DNA of 64,000 bases, from assembly GCF_001294335.1 (NCBI RefSeq), contig NZ_LGKG01000143.1:1-64000 (forward strand), in the 5' to 3' direction. Source of the DNA: Streptomyces chattanoogensis (GTDB lineage Bacteria > Actinomycetota > Actinomycetes > Streptomycetales > Streptomycetaceae). Shown piece after piece: positions 34,120 to 43,385 of the stretch (its first letter is position 1; each line of letters starts with the position of its first letter). The position numbers were made by a program, and so were the translations under genes. Below the pieces are notes generated by a model, which did no database searches, was not told the origin of the DNA, and worked only from the letters and a program-made list of their open reading frames with translations.

Positions 34120-35574
34120 GTGACCATGACTGCAAGCACCACAGGCGCTCAGCGCATCCGTGAGTTCAAGATGCCCGACGTGGGCGAGGGGCTCACTGAG
34201 GCCGAGATCCTCAAGTGGTACGTCCAGCCGGGCGATACCGTCACCGACGGCCAGGTCATCTGTGAGGTCGAGACCGCCAAGGCCGCCGTGGAACTGCCCA
34301 TCCCCTACGACGGGGTGGTGCACGCGCTGCACTTCGACGAGGGCGTCACCGTCGATGTCGGCACCTCCATCATCGCCGTGGACACCGACCCCGGAGCCGG
34401 GCCCGTCCCGGACGGCTCCGCCGCCCCGGCCGTGGACACGGCCGCCGCACCCGCCGAGGAGGACGCGGAGCCGCAGGGCCGGCAGGCGGTGCTGGTCGGC
34501 TACGGTGCCGCCCCGTCCTCGACCAAGCGCCGGGCCCGCAAGCCGCAGCCGGGCGCCTCCACCGGTGTGCCGGTCCAGCCGGAGCGGGCGAACGCCACGC
34601 TGCAGGCCGAGGTGAACGGGCGTCCCGCGGCCCCGGCACCGGTCGCTCCGGTGGCGCCCGCCGTGACCACCGGCCGGCCGCTGGCCAAGCCGCCGGTCCG
34701 CAAGCTCGCCAAGGACCTCGGCATCGACCTGGCGACCATCGCCCCGACCGGGCCGGACGGGATCATCACCCGTGAGGACGTCCATGCGGCAGCCGCCCCG
34801 GCGCCGTCCGTGGCAGCCGCACCGGAGCCCGAGGTCGCGGGCCCCGCCGCGGCGGGCGTGGTCGACACCGCCGCCCGCGAGCGCCGGGTCCCGGTCAAGG
34901 GCGTACGCAAGGCGACCGCCCAGGCCATGGTGAACTCGGCCTTCACCGCACCCCACGTCACGGAGTTCATCACCGTCGATGTGACCCGCACGATGAAGCT
35001 CGTCCAGGAGCTGAAGCAGGACCCGGACATGGCCGGGCTGCGCGTGAACCCGCTCCTGCTCGTCGCCAAGGCCTTCCTGGTCGCCATCAAGCGGCACCCG
35101 GAGGTCAACGCGGCCTGGGACGAGGCGAATCAGGAGATTGTCTACAAGGACTACGTCAATCTCGGCATCGCGGCGGCCACGCCGCGCGGCCTGATCGTCC
35201 CGAACATCAAGGACGCGGGCGTCAAGACGCTTCCCCAGCTCGCCGCAGAGCTCGGCGAGCTGGTCGCCACCGCACGTGAGGGCAAGACCTCTCCGGCGGC
35301 GATGTCCGGCGGCACGGTCACCATCACCAACGTCGGCGTCTTCGGCGTCGACACCGGTACGCCGATCCTCAACCCGGGGGAGTCCGCGATCCTGGCCTTC
35401 GGTGCGGTCAAGCTTCAGCCCTGGGTCCACAAGGGCAAGGTGAAGCCCCGCCAGGTCACCACCCTGGCGCTTTCCTTCGACCACCGTCTGATCGACGGTG
35501 AACTGGGCTCCAAGCTGCTCGCGGATGTCGCGGCAATCCTGGAGTACCCGAAGCGGCTGATCACCTGGGGCTGA
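34120..35574 (+). CDS. bkdH: 2-oxoacid dehydrogenase E2 of second bkd cluster
   Basis: 484 aa from GTG 34120 with GGAG five bases upstream (an in-frame ATG at 34126 is less well spaced). One lipoyl domain with Lys 54 (ETAKAAVEL), Ala/Pro-rich linkers, a peripheral-subunit-binding domain (about residues 183-220: KPPVRKLAKDLGIDL) and an acyltransferase domain with FDHRLIDG, His 455 and Asp 459. It transfers the acyl group to CoA. No E3 gene follows; the operon ends at a parS-containing hairpin. Confidence 0.93.
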   Translation: MTMTASTTGAQRIREFKMPDVGEGLTEAEILKWYVQPGDTVTDGQVICEVETAKAAVELPIPYDGVVHALHFDEGVTVDVGTSIIAVDTDPGAGPVPDGSAAPAVDTAAAPAEEDAEPQGRQAVLVGYGAAPSSTKRRARKPQPGASTGVPVQPERANATLQAEVNGRPAAPAPVAPVAPAVTTGRPLAKPPVRKLAKDLGIDLATIAPTGPDGIITREDVHAAAAPAPSVAAAPEPEVAGPAAAGVVDTAARERRVPVKGVRKATAQAMVNSAFTAPHVTEFITVDVTRTMKLVQELKQDPDMAGLRVNPLLLVAKAFLVAIKRHPEVNAAWDEANQEIVYKDYVNLGIAAATPRGLIVPNIKDAGVKTLPQLAAELGELVATAREGKTSPAAMSGGTVTITNVGVFGVDTGTPILNPGESAILAFGAVKLQPWVHKGKVKPRQVTTLALSFDHRLIDGELGSKLLADVAAILEYPKRLITWG

Positions 35575-35593
35575 GCCGGATCGGCTGAACTCA

Positions 35594-35635
35594 GCGGCAG
35601 GGGCGGTGTTTTACGTGAAACACCGCCCCTGCCGC
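35594..35635 (+). terminator. 42-bp hairpin containing a parS-like site
   Basis: A dyad centred at 35614.5 extends over 21 bp on each side with one mismatched pair, including CAGGGGCGGTGTTT and its complement. The centre is GTTTTACGTGAAAC (35608-35621), one base from parS. It begins 20 bp after the bkdH stop and is probably its terminator. Confidence 0.75.
35608..35621. promoter_or_regulatory. parS-like site with one mismatch
   Basis: GTTTTACGTGAAAC differs from the consensus at position 5 (C to T); a perfect site follows 28 bp on. Confidence 0.65.
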
Positions 35636-35649
35636 GTTTCACGTGAAAC
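35636..35649. promoter_or_regulatory. parS: parS site
   Basis: Perfect GTTTCACGTGAAAC, adjacent to the bkdH terminator hairpin. Confidence 0.9.
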
Positions 35650-35665
35650 ATGGCCGCCGACCGCT

Positions 35666-35842
35666 TCAGCCGCGGATGAGCTCCACCGCCCGGCTGAAGT
35701 GCGCCACCGGCCCGGTCGGGCCGTCGGGATCCGCATGTGCGGCGCCCCGGATCGCCGCGGCGCCGGCCCAGACCGCGGCGACGATCAGTGCCACCACGAC
35801 GGTGTTCCTGGTCCGGCGTCCGGCGTTCGTCCTGGCCTGCAT
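35666..35842 (-). CDS. small single-span membrane protein
   Basis: 58 aa from ATG 35842, preceded by GGGGGAG five bases upstream; a GTG two codons earlier would overlap that site. An Arg-rich N-terminus leads to one membrane helix (residues about 13-30: TVVVALIVAAVWAGAAAI) and a short hydrophilic tail. No homology I recognise. Encoded alone, oppositely to bkdFGH. Being short, it could also be non-coding, but the start signal and helix support it. Confidence 0.6.
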   Translation of the reverse strand: MQARTNAGRRTRNTVVVALIVAAVWAGAAAIRGAAHADPDGPTGPVAHFSRAVELIRG

Positions 35843-36060
35843 GGTCACTCCCCCTTGAGGTGGCGGAGCCGCCCTGGCTCCCTGCCTCTATTCACCCACG
35901 GGATCCGGGCCCGCCCGTACGCGTCAGGTACGGATTCACATCAGTCTTGAGTCGGACCCCCTGTCCCCCTGTGGTCCCTCTTTCGTCAGAGTCCGACCGC
36001 AGGGTGTGGGTGCAGGAAAGAGTTTGCCGCTTTTGGCCGGGGCTGTTTACGGTCGGCGGA

Positions 36061-36915
36061 ATGAGCAGCGAAACGATCATCAGGCGGTACCGGACGGCCG
36101 ATCGGGACACGGTGACCGACCTCTGGTCCCGCGCCTCGCGGCAGGCGCATCCGTTCGTTGAGGGGGAGGGCGAGGGCGAGCGGGCGAGGGTCCTGCGCGA
36201 GGTGTATCTCGCCCAGGCGGAGAACTGGGTTGCCGAGCGCGAGGGCCGGGTCGTGGGGCTGCTCGGCCTGCTGGACGGCCACAAAGGCGACGGCGTCCGG
36301 ATCGGCGGGCTGTTTGTGGCGCCCGAGCTTCAAGGAGGCGGCATCGGGCGGAAATTGGTGGAGCATGCCGCGGCGCTGCGGGGTGGGCTGACACTCGAGG
36401 TCTTCGAGGGGAACGCCCGCGCCCGGCGCTTCTGTGCGGACCTGGGATTCACGGAGCGGGCCCGTCGGACGGACGAGGAGACCGGCCACCCGCTGATCGT
36501 CCTGGAGCGGGAGGCCCCGCTGCGGTCCGTGTCCTGGCTGCATCTGCGTGAGGGGCGGCTGCTGAGCGTACGGACCCGGGGCAATGACACCTTCTATCTG
36601 CCCGGCGGCAAGTACGAGCCGGGGGAGACCGCCCGGCAGGCGCTGTCGCGGGAGCTGTCCGAAGAGCTCGGCCTGGCGGTTCCCGCGGCGGAACTGTCGG
36701 AGGCGTTTGTCATCCACGACGTCGCACACGGCAAGAACGGCCGGCGGCTGCATATGACGTGCTTCACCGGCGGCCCGCAGGACATCTCCCCCGTACCGGG
36801 GAGGGAGATCGCCGAGTACGCCTGGTTCGACCGCCAGGAGGCGAGGGAGCGTTGCGCGCCCGCCCACTCCCAGGTCGTGGACCGCTTGATCGCGCAGGGG
36901 CGGATGCCGGGCTGA
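36061..36915 (+). CDS. GNAT acetyltransferase-Nudix hydrolase fusion
   Basis: 284 aa, ATG 36061 (the frame is open upstream but the GNAT fold starts here). Residues 1-about 145 are a GNAT N-acetyltransferase (VVGLLGLLDG, GGLFVAPELQGGGIGRKLVEHA is the acetyl-CoA loop). Residues about 158-284 are a Nudix hydrolase with the box GGKYEPGETARQALSRELSEELGL around residue 180. The two activities are thus on one chain; each acts on small molecules or nucleotide-linked substrates that cannot be named here. Confidence 0.88.
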   Translation: MSSETIIRRYRTADRDTVTDLWSRASRQAHPFVEGEGEGERARVLREVYLAQAENWVAEREGRVVGLLGLLDGHKGDGVRIGGLFVAPELQGGGIGRKLVEHAAALRGGLTLEVFEGNARARRFCADLGFTERARRTDEETGHPLIVLEREAPLRSVSWLHLREGRLLSVRTRGNDTFYLPGGKYEPGETARQALSRELSEELGLAVPAAELSEAFVIHDVAHGKNGRRLHMTCFTGGPQDISPVPGREIAEYAWFDRQEARERCAPAHSQVVDRLIAQGRMPG

Positions 36916-37040
36916 GCCACCGGGCCGATCACCGAGCCGTCGGGTCCCATAACGCCTGTAACCAGCGCAAACACTCTTCTCTTCGTCCGCATCGCGGAAT
37001 CAAGTGTCGGACGCATACTTGTTGTATCTATCCTGTGCTC

Positions 37041-37733
37041 ATGCCATCCCCGTCCGTGCCCGCCACTCCCTCCAGAGACGCCGCCCCCGCTCCCGCCAAG
37101 CAGCCCCCCGCGGCCGAGCGGGTCTATACGCACATCAAGGACGCCGTTCTGCAGCGCCACTACGAGGGCGGCATGCTGCTCACGGAGGGTGAGCTGGCCG
37201 AGGCCGTGGGGGTGTCGCGGACGCCGGTGCGGGAAGCGCTGCTGCGGCTGGAGGTCGAGGGGCTGATCAAGCTCTATCCGAAGAAGGGCGCGCTGGTCCT
37301 GCCGGTCTCCGCGCAGGAGATCGCCGATGTCGTCGAGACCCGGCTGCTGGTCGAGAAGCACGCGGCGGCCAAGGCCGTACCCGCGGGCGAGGCGCTGATC
37401 GGCGAGCTCGAAGAGCTGCTGGAGAAGATGCGGGAGCAGGCCGCATCCGGTGATCTCGCAGCGGTCTCCGTCACTGACCGCTGCTTCCACGCCGCGATCG
37501 TGCGCAGCGCCGGCAACCAGATCCTGGACCGCCTCTACGAGCAGCTGCGCGACCGCCAGCTGCGCATGGGCGTCGCCGTCATGCACGCGCACCCGGACCG
37601 GATCGCCAAGAACATCGCCGAGCACGCCGAGATCCTCCAGGCGCTACGGGACGGCGACCCGGAAGCGGCGACCGACGCCGTGCACCGGCACGTCAGCTGG
37701 GTCCGCAACCTGGCGCAGGGAGAGGTGCGATGA
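37041..37733 (+). CDS. GntR/FadR-type regulator
   Basis: 230 aa from ATG 37041. GntR winged HTH at about residues 28-90 (LTEGELAEAVGVSRTPVREALLRLEVEGLI) and an FCD/FadR helical effector domain (DVVETRLLVEKHAA, RCFHAAIV, HAEILQALRDGDPEAA). The start has no Shine-Dalgarno site; the AT-rich run just before it suggests a leaderless mRNA. It is coupled to the downstream transporter (ATGA overlap), so it probably senses that transporter's substrate. Which carboxylate is carried is unknown. Confidence 0.9.
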   Translation: MPSPSVPATPSRDAAPAPAKQPPAAERVYTHIKDAVLQRHYEGGMLLTEGELAEAVGVSRTPVREALLRLEVEGLIKLYPKKGALVLPVSAQEIADVVETRLLVEKHAAAKAVPAGEALIGELEELLEKMREQAASGDLAAVSVTDRCFHAAIVRSAGNQILDRLYEQLRDRQLRMGVAVMHAHPDRIAKNIAEHAEILQALRDGDPEAATDAVHRHVSWVRNLAQGEVR

Positions 37734-39070
37734 GCGGGGGAAGTGCCGGCGGCTCCGGAACAGGCAGCGGCGCCCCCCGCCTGCTGCCCGCGGACCCGCC
37801 CGGTGGCCGCCGGGCCATGGCGGTCTGGGGCATCGGCGTCGCGGTCTATTTCGTCGCGATCACCTACCGTACGAGCTTGGGCGTGGCCGGCCTGGACGCC
37901 GCCGAGCGCTTTCACATCAACGCCTCCGCGCTGTCCACCTTCTCGATCCTGCAGCTGCTGGTGTACGCGGGCATGCAGATACCCGTCGGCCTGCTGGTCG
38001 ACAAACTCGGCGCCAAGAAGGTGCTGACCATCGGCGTGGTGCTCTACACCCTCGGTCAGTTCGGCTTCGCGCTGTCCCACTCCTACGCCATGGCCCTCGG
38101 CTCGCGCGCGCTGCTCGGCTGCGGTGACGCGATGACGTTCATCAGCGTGCTGCGGCTGGGCTCACGGTGGTTCCCGGCCCGCCGCGGCCCGATGATCGCG
38201 CAGATCGCGGCACTCGTGGGGATGGCGGGCAACCTGATCTCCACCCTCGTCCTCGCGCGCCTTCTGCACAGCGTCGGCTGGACCCCGACCTTCGCCTCCA
38301 GCGCAGTGGGCGGTGTTGTCGTCCTGGTCCTGCTGCTGCTCTTCCTCAGGGATCACCCCAAGGGCTACGAGCCACCGCCCGCGCCCACCGAGCACAGCGG
38401 CGCGGCATTCGTCCGCCGGCAGATCACGGACGCGTGGCGCGAACCCGGCACCCGGCTGGGCATGTGGGTGCACTTCACCACCCAGTTCCCCGCGATGGTC
38501 TTCCTGCTGCTGTGGGGCCTGCCGTTCCTCGTCGAGGCGCAGGGGCTCTCCCGCGGCACCGCAGGTGAGCTGCTCACCCTCATCGTGCTCTCCAACATGG
38601 CCGTCGGCCTGATCTACGGCCAGATCATCGCGCGCCACCATGCGGCCCGTCTGCCGCTCGCGTTGGGCACCGTCGGGGCCACCGCCCTGCTGTGGGCGAT
38701 CACCCTGGCCTGGCCGGACGACCACGCGCCCATGGGGCTGCTGGTCGCGCTCTGCGCGGTCATGGGGGCCTGCGGCCCCGCCTCGATGATCGGCTTCGAC
38801 TTCGCCCGGCCCGCCAATCCGCCCGAGCGCCAGGGCACCGCCTCCGGCATCGTCAACATGGGCGGCTTCACCGCCTCGATGACAACACTGCTCGCCATCG
38901 GCGTGCTGCTGGATGCGACCGGCGACAACTACCGCATCGCCTTCGCCTCGGTCTTCGTCCTGGAGGCGCTCGGCGTCTCGCAGATTCTTCGCCTGCGTGT
39001 TCGCGCCGCCCGCCGCGAACGCGAACGGCTGGTTGTCAGCCGGGTCGAGGCGGTCCACGTCCCGGCGTGA
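37730..39070 (+). CDS. MFS transporter
   Basis: 446 aa with about twelve hydrophobic segments in two six-helix halves separated by a charged loop after helix 6. Motif A-like GLLVDKLGAKKV lies between helices 2 and 3. It overlaps the GntR gene (ATGA). Members near FadR-type regulators usually import organic acids or sugar derivatives. A perfect parS site follows its end. The cargo is not known. Confidence 0.9.
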   Translation: MSGGSAGGSGTGSGAPRLLPADPPGGRRAMAVWGIGVAVYFVAITYRTSLGVAGLDAAERFHINASALSTFSILQLLVYAGMQIPVGLLVDKLGAKKVLTIGVVLYTLGQFGFALSHSYAMALGSRALLGCGDAMTFISVLRLGSRWFPARRGPMIAQIAALVGMAGNLISTLVLARLLHSVGWTPTFASSAVGGVVVLVLLLLFLRDHPKGYEPPPAPTEHSGAAFVRRQITDAWREPGTRLGMWVHFTTQFPAMVFLLLWGLPFLVEAQGLSRGTAGELLTLIVLSNMAVGLIYGQIIARHHAARLPLALGTVGATALLWAITLAWPDDHAPMGLLVALCAVMGACGPASMIGFDFARPANPPERQGTASGIVNMGGFTASMTTLLAIGVLLDATGDNYRIAFASVFVLEALGVSQILRLRVRAARRERERLVVSRVEAVHVPA

Positions 39071-39117
39071 GACCCGGGCCGAAGCCTCGGGGTGCGGTGG
39101 CAACAGCCGTACGTGCT

Positions 39118-39131
39118 GTTTCACGTGAAAC
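39118..39131. promoter_or_regulatory. parS: parS site
   Basis: Perfect GTTTCACGTGAAAC in the gap between the converging MFS and MDMPI-like genes. Confidence 0.9.
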
Positions 39132-39238
39132 AGTGCGGGCTGCCCCCGGCCTCCGCCGCCGGCACCCCACCGCCTCGCGGAGACGCCCCGTCAGGAGTGC
39201 CGGTCCCCTTCCGGGGCGTCCCTCGCAGCCGGCCTCGG

Positions 39239-40063
39239 CTACGGCGTGACCGCGAAGTTGTCCAGGATCGCCGCGGCCAGTTCCTGGTCACCGTCGATCT
39301 TGATCTGCTCGGCGACGGCCGCCGGACGGATCCGGCCGCAGGCCAGCTGGTGGAAGATGTCCCAGTCCATGGCGAGCGTCACCGTCGGGCCGAGCGAGAC
39401 GCTGCCGTTGATCGTGCCGTTGCCCTCGGCGTCGATCCGCACCGTGCGCATGAACTCCAGCGGGCCGCTGATGTCGAAGACCACGGCGGAATCGGCGGGC
39501 GCCTGGGCCTTCTTGGCGACCGTGTTGGGCAGTGTCTTCAGCAACAGATCACGTGTCACATGGGCGCCGGGGGAGTCGAGATTGCCGGGCTTGCCGAGCG
39601 CCCGGCGCAGGTCCTGCTCATGCACCCAGACGTCGAAGGCCCGCAGCTGCAGGACAAAGTCCAGCGGACGGTCCTCATCGAGCGGGCTGCGTACCACGGC
39701 GTCCGGCTGACGGGTTTCGTTGCGCAGCTGCCGGGAGCGGCGGATGACGGTGTATTCGAGTTCGCTGACCATCTCCGGCGCGGTGTGGTGCCGGCGGACG
39801 TCGACCTGCACCTCCATACGCCGGGCCGACTCGCTGCGGACGTGGTAGAGGTCGCGGGGCAGCGTGTGTATCGGCCGCGGATCGCCGAGCATCTCGCTCT
39901 CCAGGCCGATCACATGCGAGACGACATCGCGCACGGACCAGCCTGGAAGGTCCGTCGCCCTGTTCCACTCGCCCTCGACGAGCGGAGTCACCAGCTCGGC
40001 TATCGCTTCTATGGAGTGCGTCCAGGCATCGATGGAGGACTGAAGGCTGGGATGGACGGTCAC
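39239..40063 (-). CDS. maleylpyruvate isomerase-like (MDMPI) protein
   Basis: 274 aa, GTG start. N-terminal DinB/MDMPI four-helix domain (WNRATDLPGWSVRDVVSHVIGLE with the metal His) and a C-terminal MDMPI_C-type domain with the SCP-like FDISGPLEFM region. Such actinobacterial proteins bind divalent metal and often use mycothiol; most are not true maleylpyruvate isomerases. Divergent from the nitrilase gene across 144 bp. Likely metal-dependent thiol-S-transferase; substrate unknown. Confidence 0.8.
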   Translation of the reverse strand: MTVHPSLQSSIDAWTHSIEAIAELVTPLVEGEWNRATDLPGWSVRDVVSHVIGLESEMLGDPRPIHTLPRDLYHVRSESARRMEVQVDVRRHHTAPEMVSELEYTVIRRSRQLRNETRQPDAVVRSPLDEDRPLDFVLQLRAFDVWVHEQDLRRALGKPGNLDSPGAHVTRDLLLKTLPNTVAKKAQAPADSAVVFDISGPLEFMRTVRIDAEGNGTINGSVSLGPTVTLAMDWDIFHQLACGRIRPAAVAEQIKIDGDQELAAAILDNFAVTP

Positions 40064-40207
40064 GGGACCCCTCGGACGGTTCGTACGCGGGCTGCTGTCT
40101 GTGCAGTTAAGTTACGCTGCGCACGGGCACCCCGGCAGTGCTTTCGGGTGACCATCGTAGGTGGATGTTCGACGGCGGCCCGGTTCGAAAGCTTAGGCGG
40201 TGGTACT

Positions 40208-40996
40208 GTGCGCGCTTCCTTGCTGCAGATCGGTGTGGATCCGGCGGAATCCGTCAATTCCCGGCGTACTCGGGTGGCTTCGCTGATACGCGGTCAGGCC
40301 GACAGCGATCTCGTGGTGCTTCCCGAGCTGTGGCCGGTGGGCGCCTTCGCCGCCGATCTCTTCGCCGCCGAGGCGGAACCGCTGGCCGGACCGACGCACG
40401 ACGCCATGGCTGCGGCCGCACGGGACGCCCGGGTCTGGCTGCACGCCGGGTCCGTCATCGAACGGGCCGACGATGGCACCCTCTACAACACCTCGCTGGT
40501 CTTCTCCCCCGACGGCCGCCTCGCCGCCACCTACCGCAAGATCCACCGCTTCGGCTTCGACCAGGGCGAAGCGGTCCTGCTGGGCGCCGGAGACCGGGCC
40601 GTCATGGTCGGTCTGCCGGGGGCCACCGCGGGCCTGGCCACCTGCTACGACCTGCGTTTCCCGGAACTCTTCCGGCAGTTGACGGCGGCCGGTGCGGAGC
40701 TGCTGATCGTGCCTGCCGGCTGGCCTGCCCGCCGCCGCGCGCACTGGTCGCTGCTGGCCCGTGCCCGTGCCGTGGAAAACCAGTGCTACGTCCTGGCCTG
40801 TGGCACCGCGGGCACCCATGCCGGGGTCGAACAGGCCGGTCACAGTGCCGTCGTCGATCCCTGGGGCGAGGTGCTGGCCGAGGCTGGGCCGGGCGAAGAG
40901 ACGCTGACCGTAGACCTCGACCCGGCCAAGGTCGCCAAGACTCGCGCCGACTTCCCCGTCCTGCGCGACCGCGTGCTGGGCCTCGACCGGCCGTAA
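40208..40996 (+). CDS. carbon-nitrogen hydrolase (nitrilase superfamily)
   Basis: 262 aa from GTG 40208. The Glu-Lys-Cys catalytic triad is complete: Glu 40 (LPELW), Lys 111 (YRKIHRFG), Cys 146 (TCYDLRFPELF). The short length and TYRKIHRFG motif suit an omega-amidase/NIT2-like enzyme removing ammonia from 2-oxo-amides, or a related amidase. The N-terminus follows the usual family start; the ribosome site is weak. Confidence 0.92.
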   Translation: MRASLLQIGVDPAESVNSRRTRVASLIRGQADSDLVVLPELWPVGAFAADLFAAEAEPLAGPTHDAMAAAARDARVWLHAGSVIERADDGTLYNTSLVFSPDGRLAATYRKIHRFGFDQGEAVLLGAGDRAVMVGLPGATAGLATCYDLRFPELFRQLTAAGAELLIVPAGWPARRRAHWSLLARARAVENQCYVLACGTAGTHAGVEQAGHSAVVDPWGEVLAEAGPGEETLTVDLDPAKVAKTRADFPVLRDRVLGLDRP

Positions 40997-41013
40997 CGCC
41001 TCGCGGAGCCCCC

Positions 41014-41508
41014 TCAGTCCTCCCCGCTTTCCCGCTCCGCCAGCCGGATCACACACACCGCGATGGCGATCAGCAGCGCCGGGTCCGCGTCCTCCCGTAC
41101 GACACTGACGCCGTAGGTGTCCCGTACGGACAGCCAGCGCCGTGAGATCTCCGCCAGCAGTTCGCCGTCGTACTCGACCGCGAACTCCCGGTCCAGGATC
41201 TTGCCGCTGACGTCCAGCCCGGTGCCGTCCGCCAGCTCCACGCGGTAGTGGTTGCGCAGCAGCGAGAGCCGTTTGCGCCGGATGGTGGCCAGCGGCCGGT
41301 CGTCCCGCTCGAGGGTCATCGTGTCGCGCAGGGCCAGCATCTTCTTGCGGAGGGTGACCAGCACGCGGCCCTGCGGATCCTTCAGCTCGAAGGTTTCGCG
41401 CAGCCGCAGCGCCTTCCCGTCGACGAGGAAGGCATGCCGCCCGCGATCGTCCTCGATCCAGTAGTCGTCACCGATGCCGAAGATCCGGTCGCGTACGAGG
41501 TACCTCAT
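41014..41508 (-). CDS. LURP-one-related/scramblase-fold protein
   Basis: 164 aa from ATG 41508 (MRYLVRDRIFGIGDDYWIED). The repeated beta-strand pattern (FLVDGKALRLRETFELKD, LVTLRKKMLALRDTMTLE, AEISRRWLSVRDTYGVSV) is the LURP/Tubby-like fold that binds phospholipids in distant relatives. No catalytic residues known. Divergent from the NHLRC2-like gene with only 64 bp between. Confidence 0.8.
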   Translation of the reverse strand: MRYLVRDRIFGIGDDYWIEDDRGRHAFLVDGKALRLRETFELKDPQGRVLVTLRKKMLALRDTMTLERDDRPLATIRRKRLSLLRNHYRVELADGTGLDVSGKILDREFAVEYDGELLAEISRRWLSVRDTYGVSVVREDADPALLIAIAVCVIRLAERESGED

Positions 41509-41572
41509 GGCGGAGGCATTCCCCCGGGCCCCTACGGAATACGCACGCACCGGGGTGACGTTGAATGTCCAC

Positions 41573-43378
41573 ATGGCTTCACGTGCGCGCGTCCGGGCCC
41601 CCGAGCTGATCGGCAAGGGCGGCTGGCTCAACACCGGCGGTAATGAACTCACCCTGTCTGACCTGCGAGGACGCATTGTCATCCTCGATTTCTGGACGTT
41701 TTGCTGTGTGAACTGTCTGCATGTCCTGGACGAGCTGCGCGAGCTGGAGGAGCGCCACCGCGACACCGTCGTGATCATCGGCGTGCACTCCCCCAAGTTC
41801 GTCCACGAGGCCGAACACCAGGCGGTCGTCGACGCCGTCGAGCGTTACGGCGTCGAGCACCCGGTCCTCGACGACCCCGAGCTCGCCACCTGGAAGCAGT
41901 ACGCCGTGCGGGCCTGGCCCACCCTCGTCGTCATCGACCCCGAGGGCTATGTTGTGGCCCAGCACGCCGGCGAGGGCCATGCACATGCCCTTGAGAAGCT
42001 GGTGGAGGAGCTCACGGCCGAGCACGGTGCGAAGGGGACGCTGCGCCGCGGCGACGGCCCGTACGTACCGCCGGAGCCGGTCGCCACCGATCTGCGCTTC
42101 CCCGGCAAGGCCGTACGGCTTCCGGGAGGCACCTTCCTGGTCTCCGATACCACCCGGCACCAGCTGGTGGAGCTGGCGGCGGACGGCGAGCAGGTGCTGC
42201 GCCGGATCGGGACCGGCGAGCGCGGGCTGGGCGCGGACTCCTTCAACGAGCCGCAGGGACTGGCGCTGCTACCGGACGGCAAGGTTGCGGTGGCGGACAC
42301 CGTCAACCACGCCATCCGGGTCTTCGACCCGGTGACCGGCGCGTTGGAGACGGTGGCGGGCACCGGCAAGCAGTGGTGGCAGGGGTCGCCGACCTCGGGA
42401 CCGGCCCGCGAGGTGGATCTCTCCTCACCGTGGGACATCGCCTGGTGGCAGGACCGGCTGTGGATCGCGATGGCCGGTGTGCACCAGCTGTGGACGTACG
42501 ACCCGGTCACCGGCACGGTCCAGGTCGCGGCCGGTACCACCAACGAGGGGCTGGTGGACGGCCCGGCGGCGGAAGCGTGGTTCGCCCAGCCGTCGGGGCT
42601 CGCGGCGGCGGGGGACCGGCTGTGGCTCGCCGACTCGGAGACGAGCGCCGTGCGTTGGGTCGAGCGCGACGGCGACGGCTATTCGGTCCGTACGGCCGTC
42701 GGCACCGGGCTCTTCGACTTCGGGCACCGCGACGGCGCCGCCGATCAGGCGCTGCTCCAGCACCCGTTGGGCGTCACGGCACTGCCCGACGGCTCGGTCG
42801 CCATCGCGGACACCTACAACCACGCGCTGCGCCGCTTCCACCCCGCGAGCGGCGAGGTGACGACCCTGGCGACGGACCTGCGGGAGCCCTCGGCGGCGGT
42901 GCTGGCCGACGACGACATCGTGGTGGTGGAGTCGGCGCGGCATCGGCTGACCCGGCTGCGTCTGCCCGAGGAGGCGGTACGCGTCGAGTCGGTGGCGCAC
43001 CGCACCCAGCGCGCGGCCACCGAGGTGGCCCCCGGCAAGCTCCGGCTGGACGTGGTCTTCCAGGCCCCGGCGGGCCAGAAGCTGGACACCCGCTATGGCC
43101 CCTCGACGCGGCTGCTGGTCAGCGCGACCCCGCCGGAGCTGCTCGCCGACGGCGCGGGCCCGGACACCGACCTCCACCGGGATCTGGTGCTCGCGGACGG
43201 CGTGACCGAGGGCGTGCTGCATGTCTCGGCAATGGCGGCGTCCTGCGACGACGACCCCGCGATCGAGTACCCCGCCTGCCATGTGCACCAGCAGGACTGG
43301 GGCGTGCCGGTGCGGGTGGTCGACGGTGGGGCGTTCCGGCTGCCGCTCGTGCTGGCCGGGATGGATGCGGGCGCCTAG
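41573..43378 (+). CDS. NHLRC2-like thioredoxin-NHL repeat protein
   Basis: 601 aa. Residues about 15-160 are a thioredoxin-like domain with the motif TFCCVNC (Cys 44, 45 and 48), the same CCxxC form as animal NHLRC2. Then about five NHL beta-propeller repeats (FNEPQGLALLPDGKVAVADTVNHAIRVF, LQHPLGVTALPDGSVAIADTYNHALRRF, written by conserved blocks) and a C-terminal beta domain. No signal peptide, so it is cytosolic. It presumably performs thiol redox work guided by propeller-mediated binding; client unknown. Ends at a large palindrome with parS. Confidence 0.9.
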   Translation: MASRARVRAPELIGKGGWLNTGGNELTLSDLRGRIVILDFWTFCCVNCLHVLDELRELEERHRDTVVIIGVHSPKFVHEAEHQAVVDAVERYGVEHPVLDDPELATWKQYAVRAWPTLVVIDPEGYVVAQHAGEGHAHALEKLVEELTAEHGAKGTLRRGDGPYVPPEPVATDLRFPGKAVRLPGGTFLVSDTTRHQLVELAADGEQVLRRIGTGERGLGADSFNEPQGLALLPDGKVAVADTVNHAIRVFDPVTGALETVAGTGKQWWQGSPTSGPAREVDLSSPWDIAWWQDRLWIAMAGVHQLWTYDPVTGTVQVAAGTTNEGLVDGPAAEAWFAQPSGLAAAGDRLWLADSETSAVRWVERDGDGYSVRTAVGTGLFDFGHRDGAADQALLQHPLGVTALPDGSVAIADTYNHALRRFHPASGEVTTLATDLREPSAAVLADDDIVVVESARHRLTRLRLPEEAVRVESVAHRTQRAATEVAPGKLRLDVVFQAPAGQKLDTRYGPSTRLLVSATPPELLADGAGPDTDLHRDLVLADGVTEGVLHVSAMAASCDDDPAIEYPACHVHQQDWGVPVRVVDGGAFRLPLVLAGMDAGA

Positions 43379-43385
43379 GACAAAC

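Noticed and set aside
33016..35484. 822-codon open frame antisense to bkdGH
   Set aside because: Shadow of strongly supported E1 beta and E2 genes.
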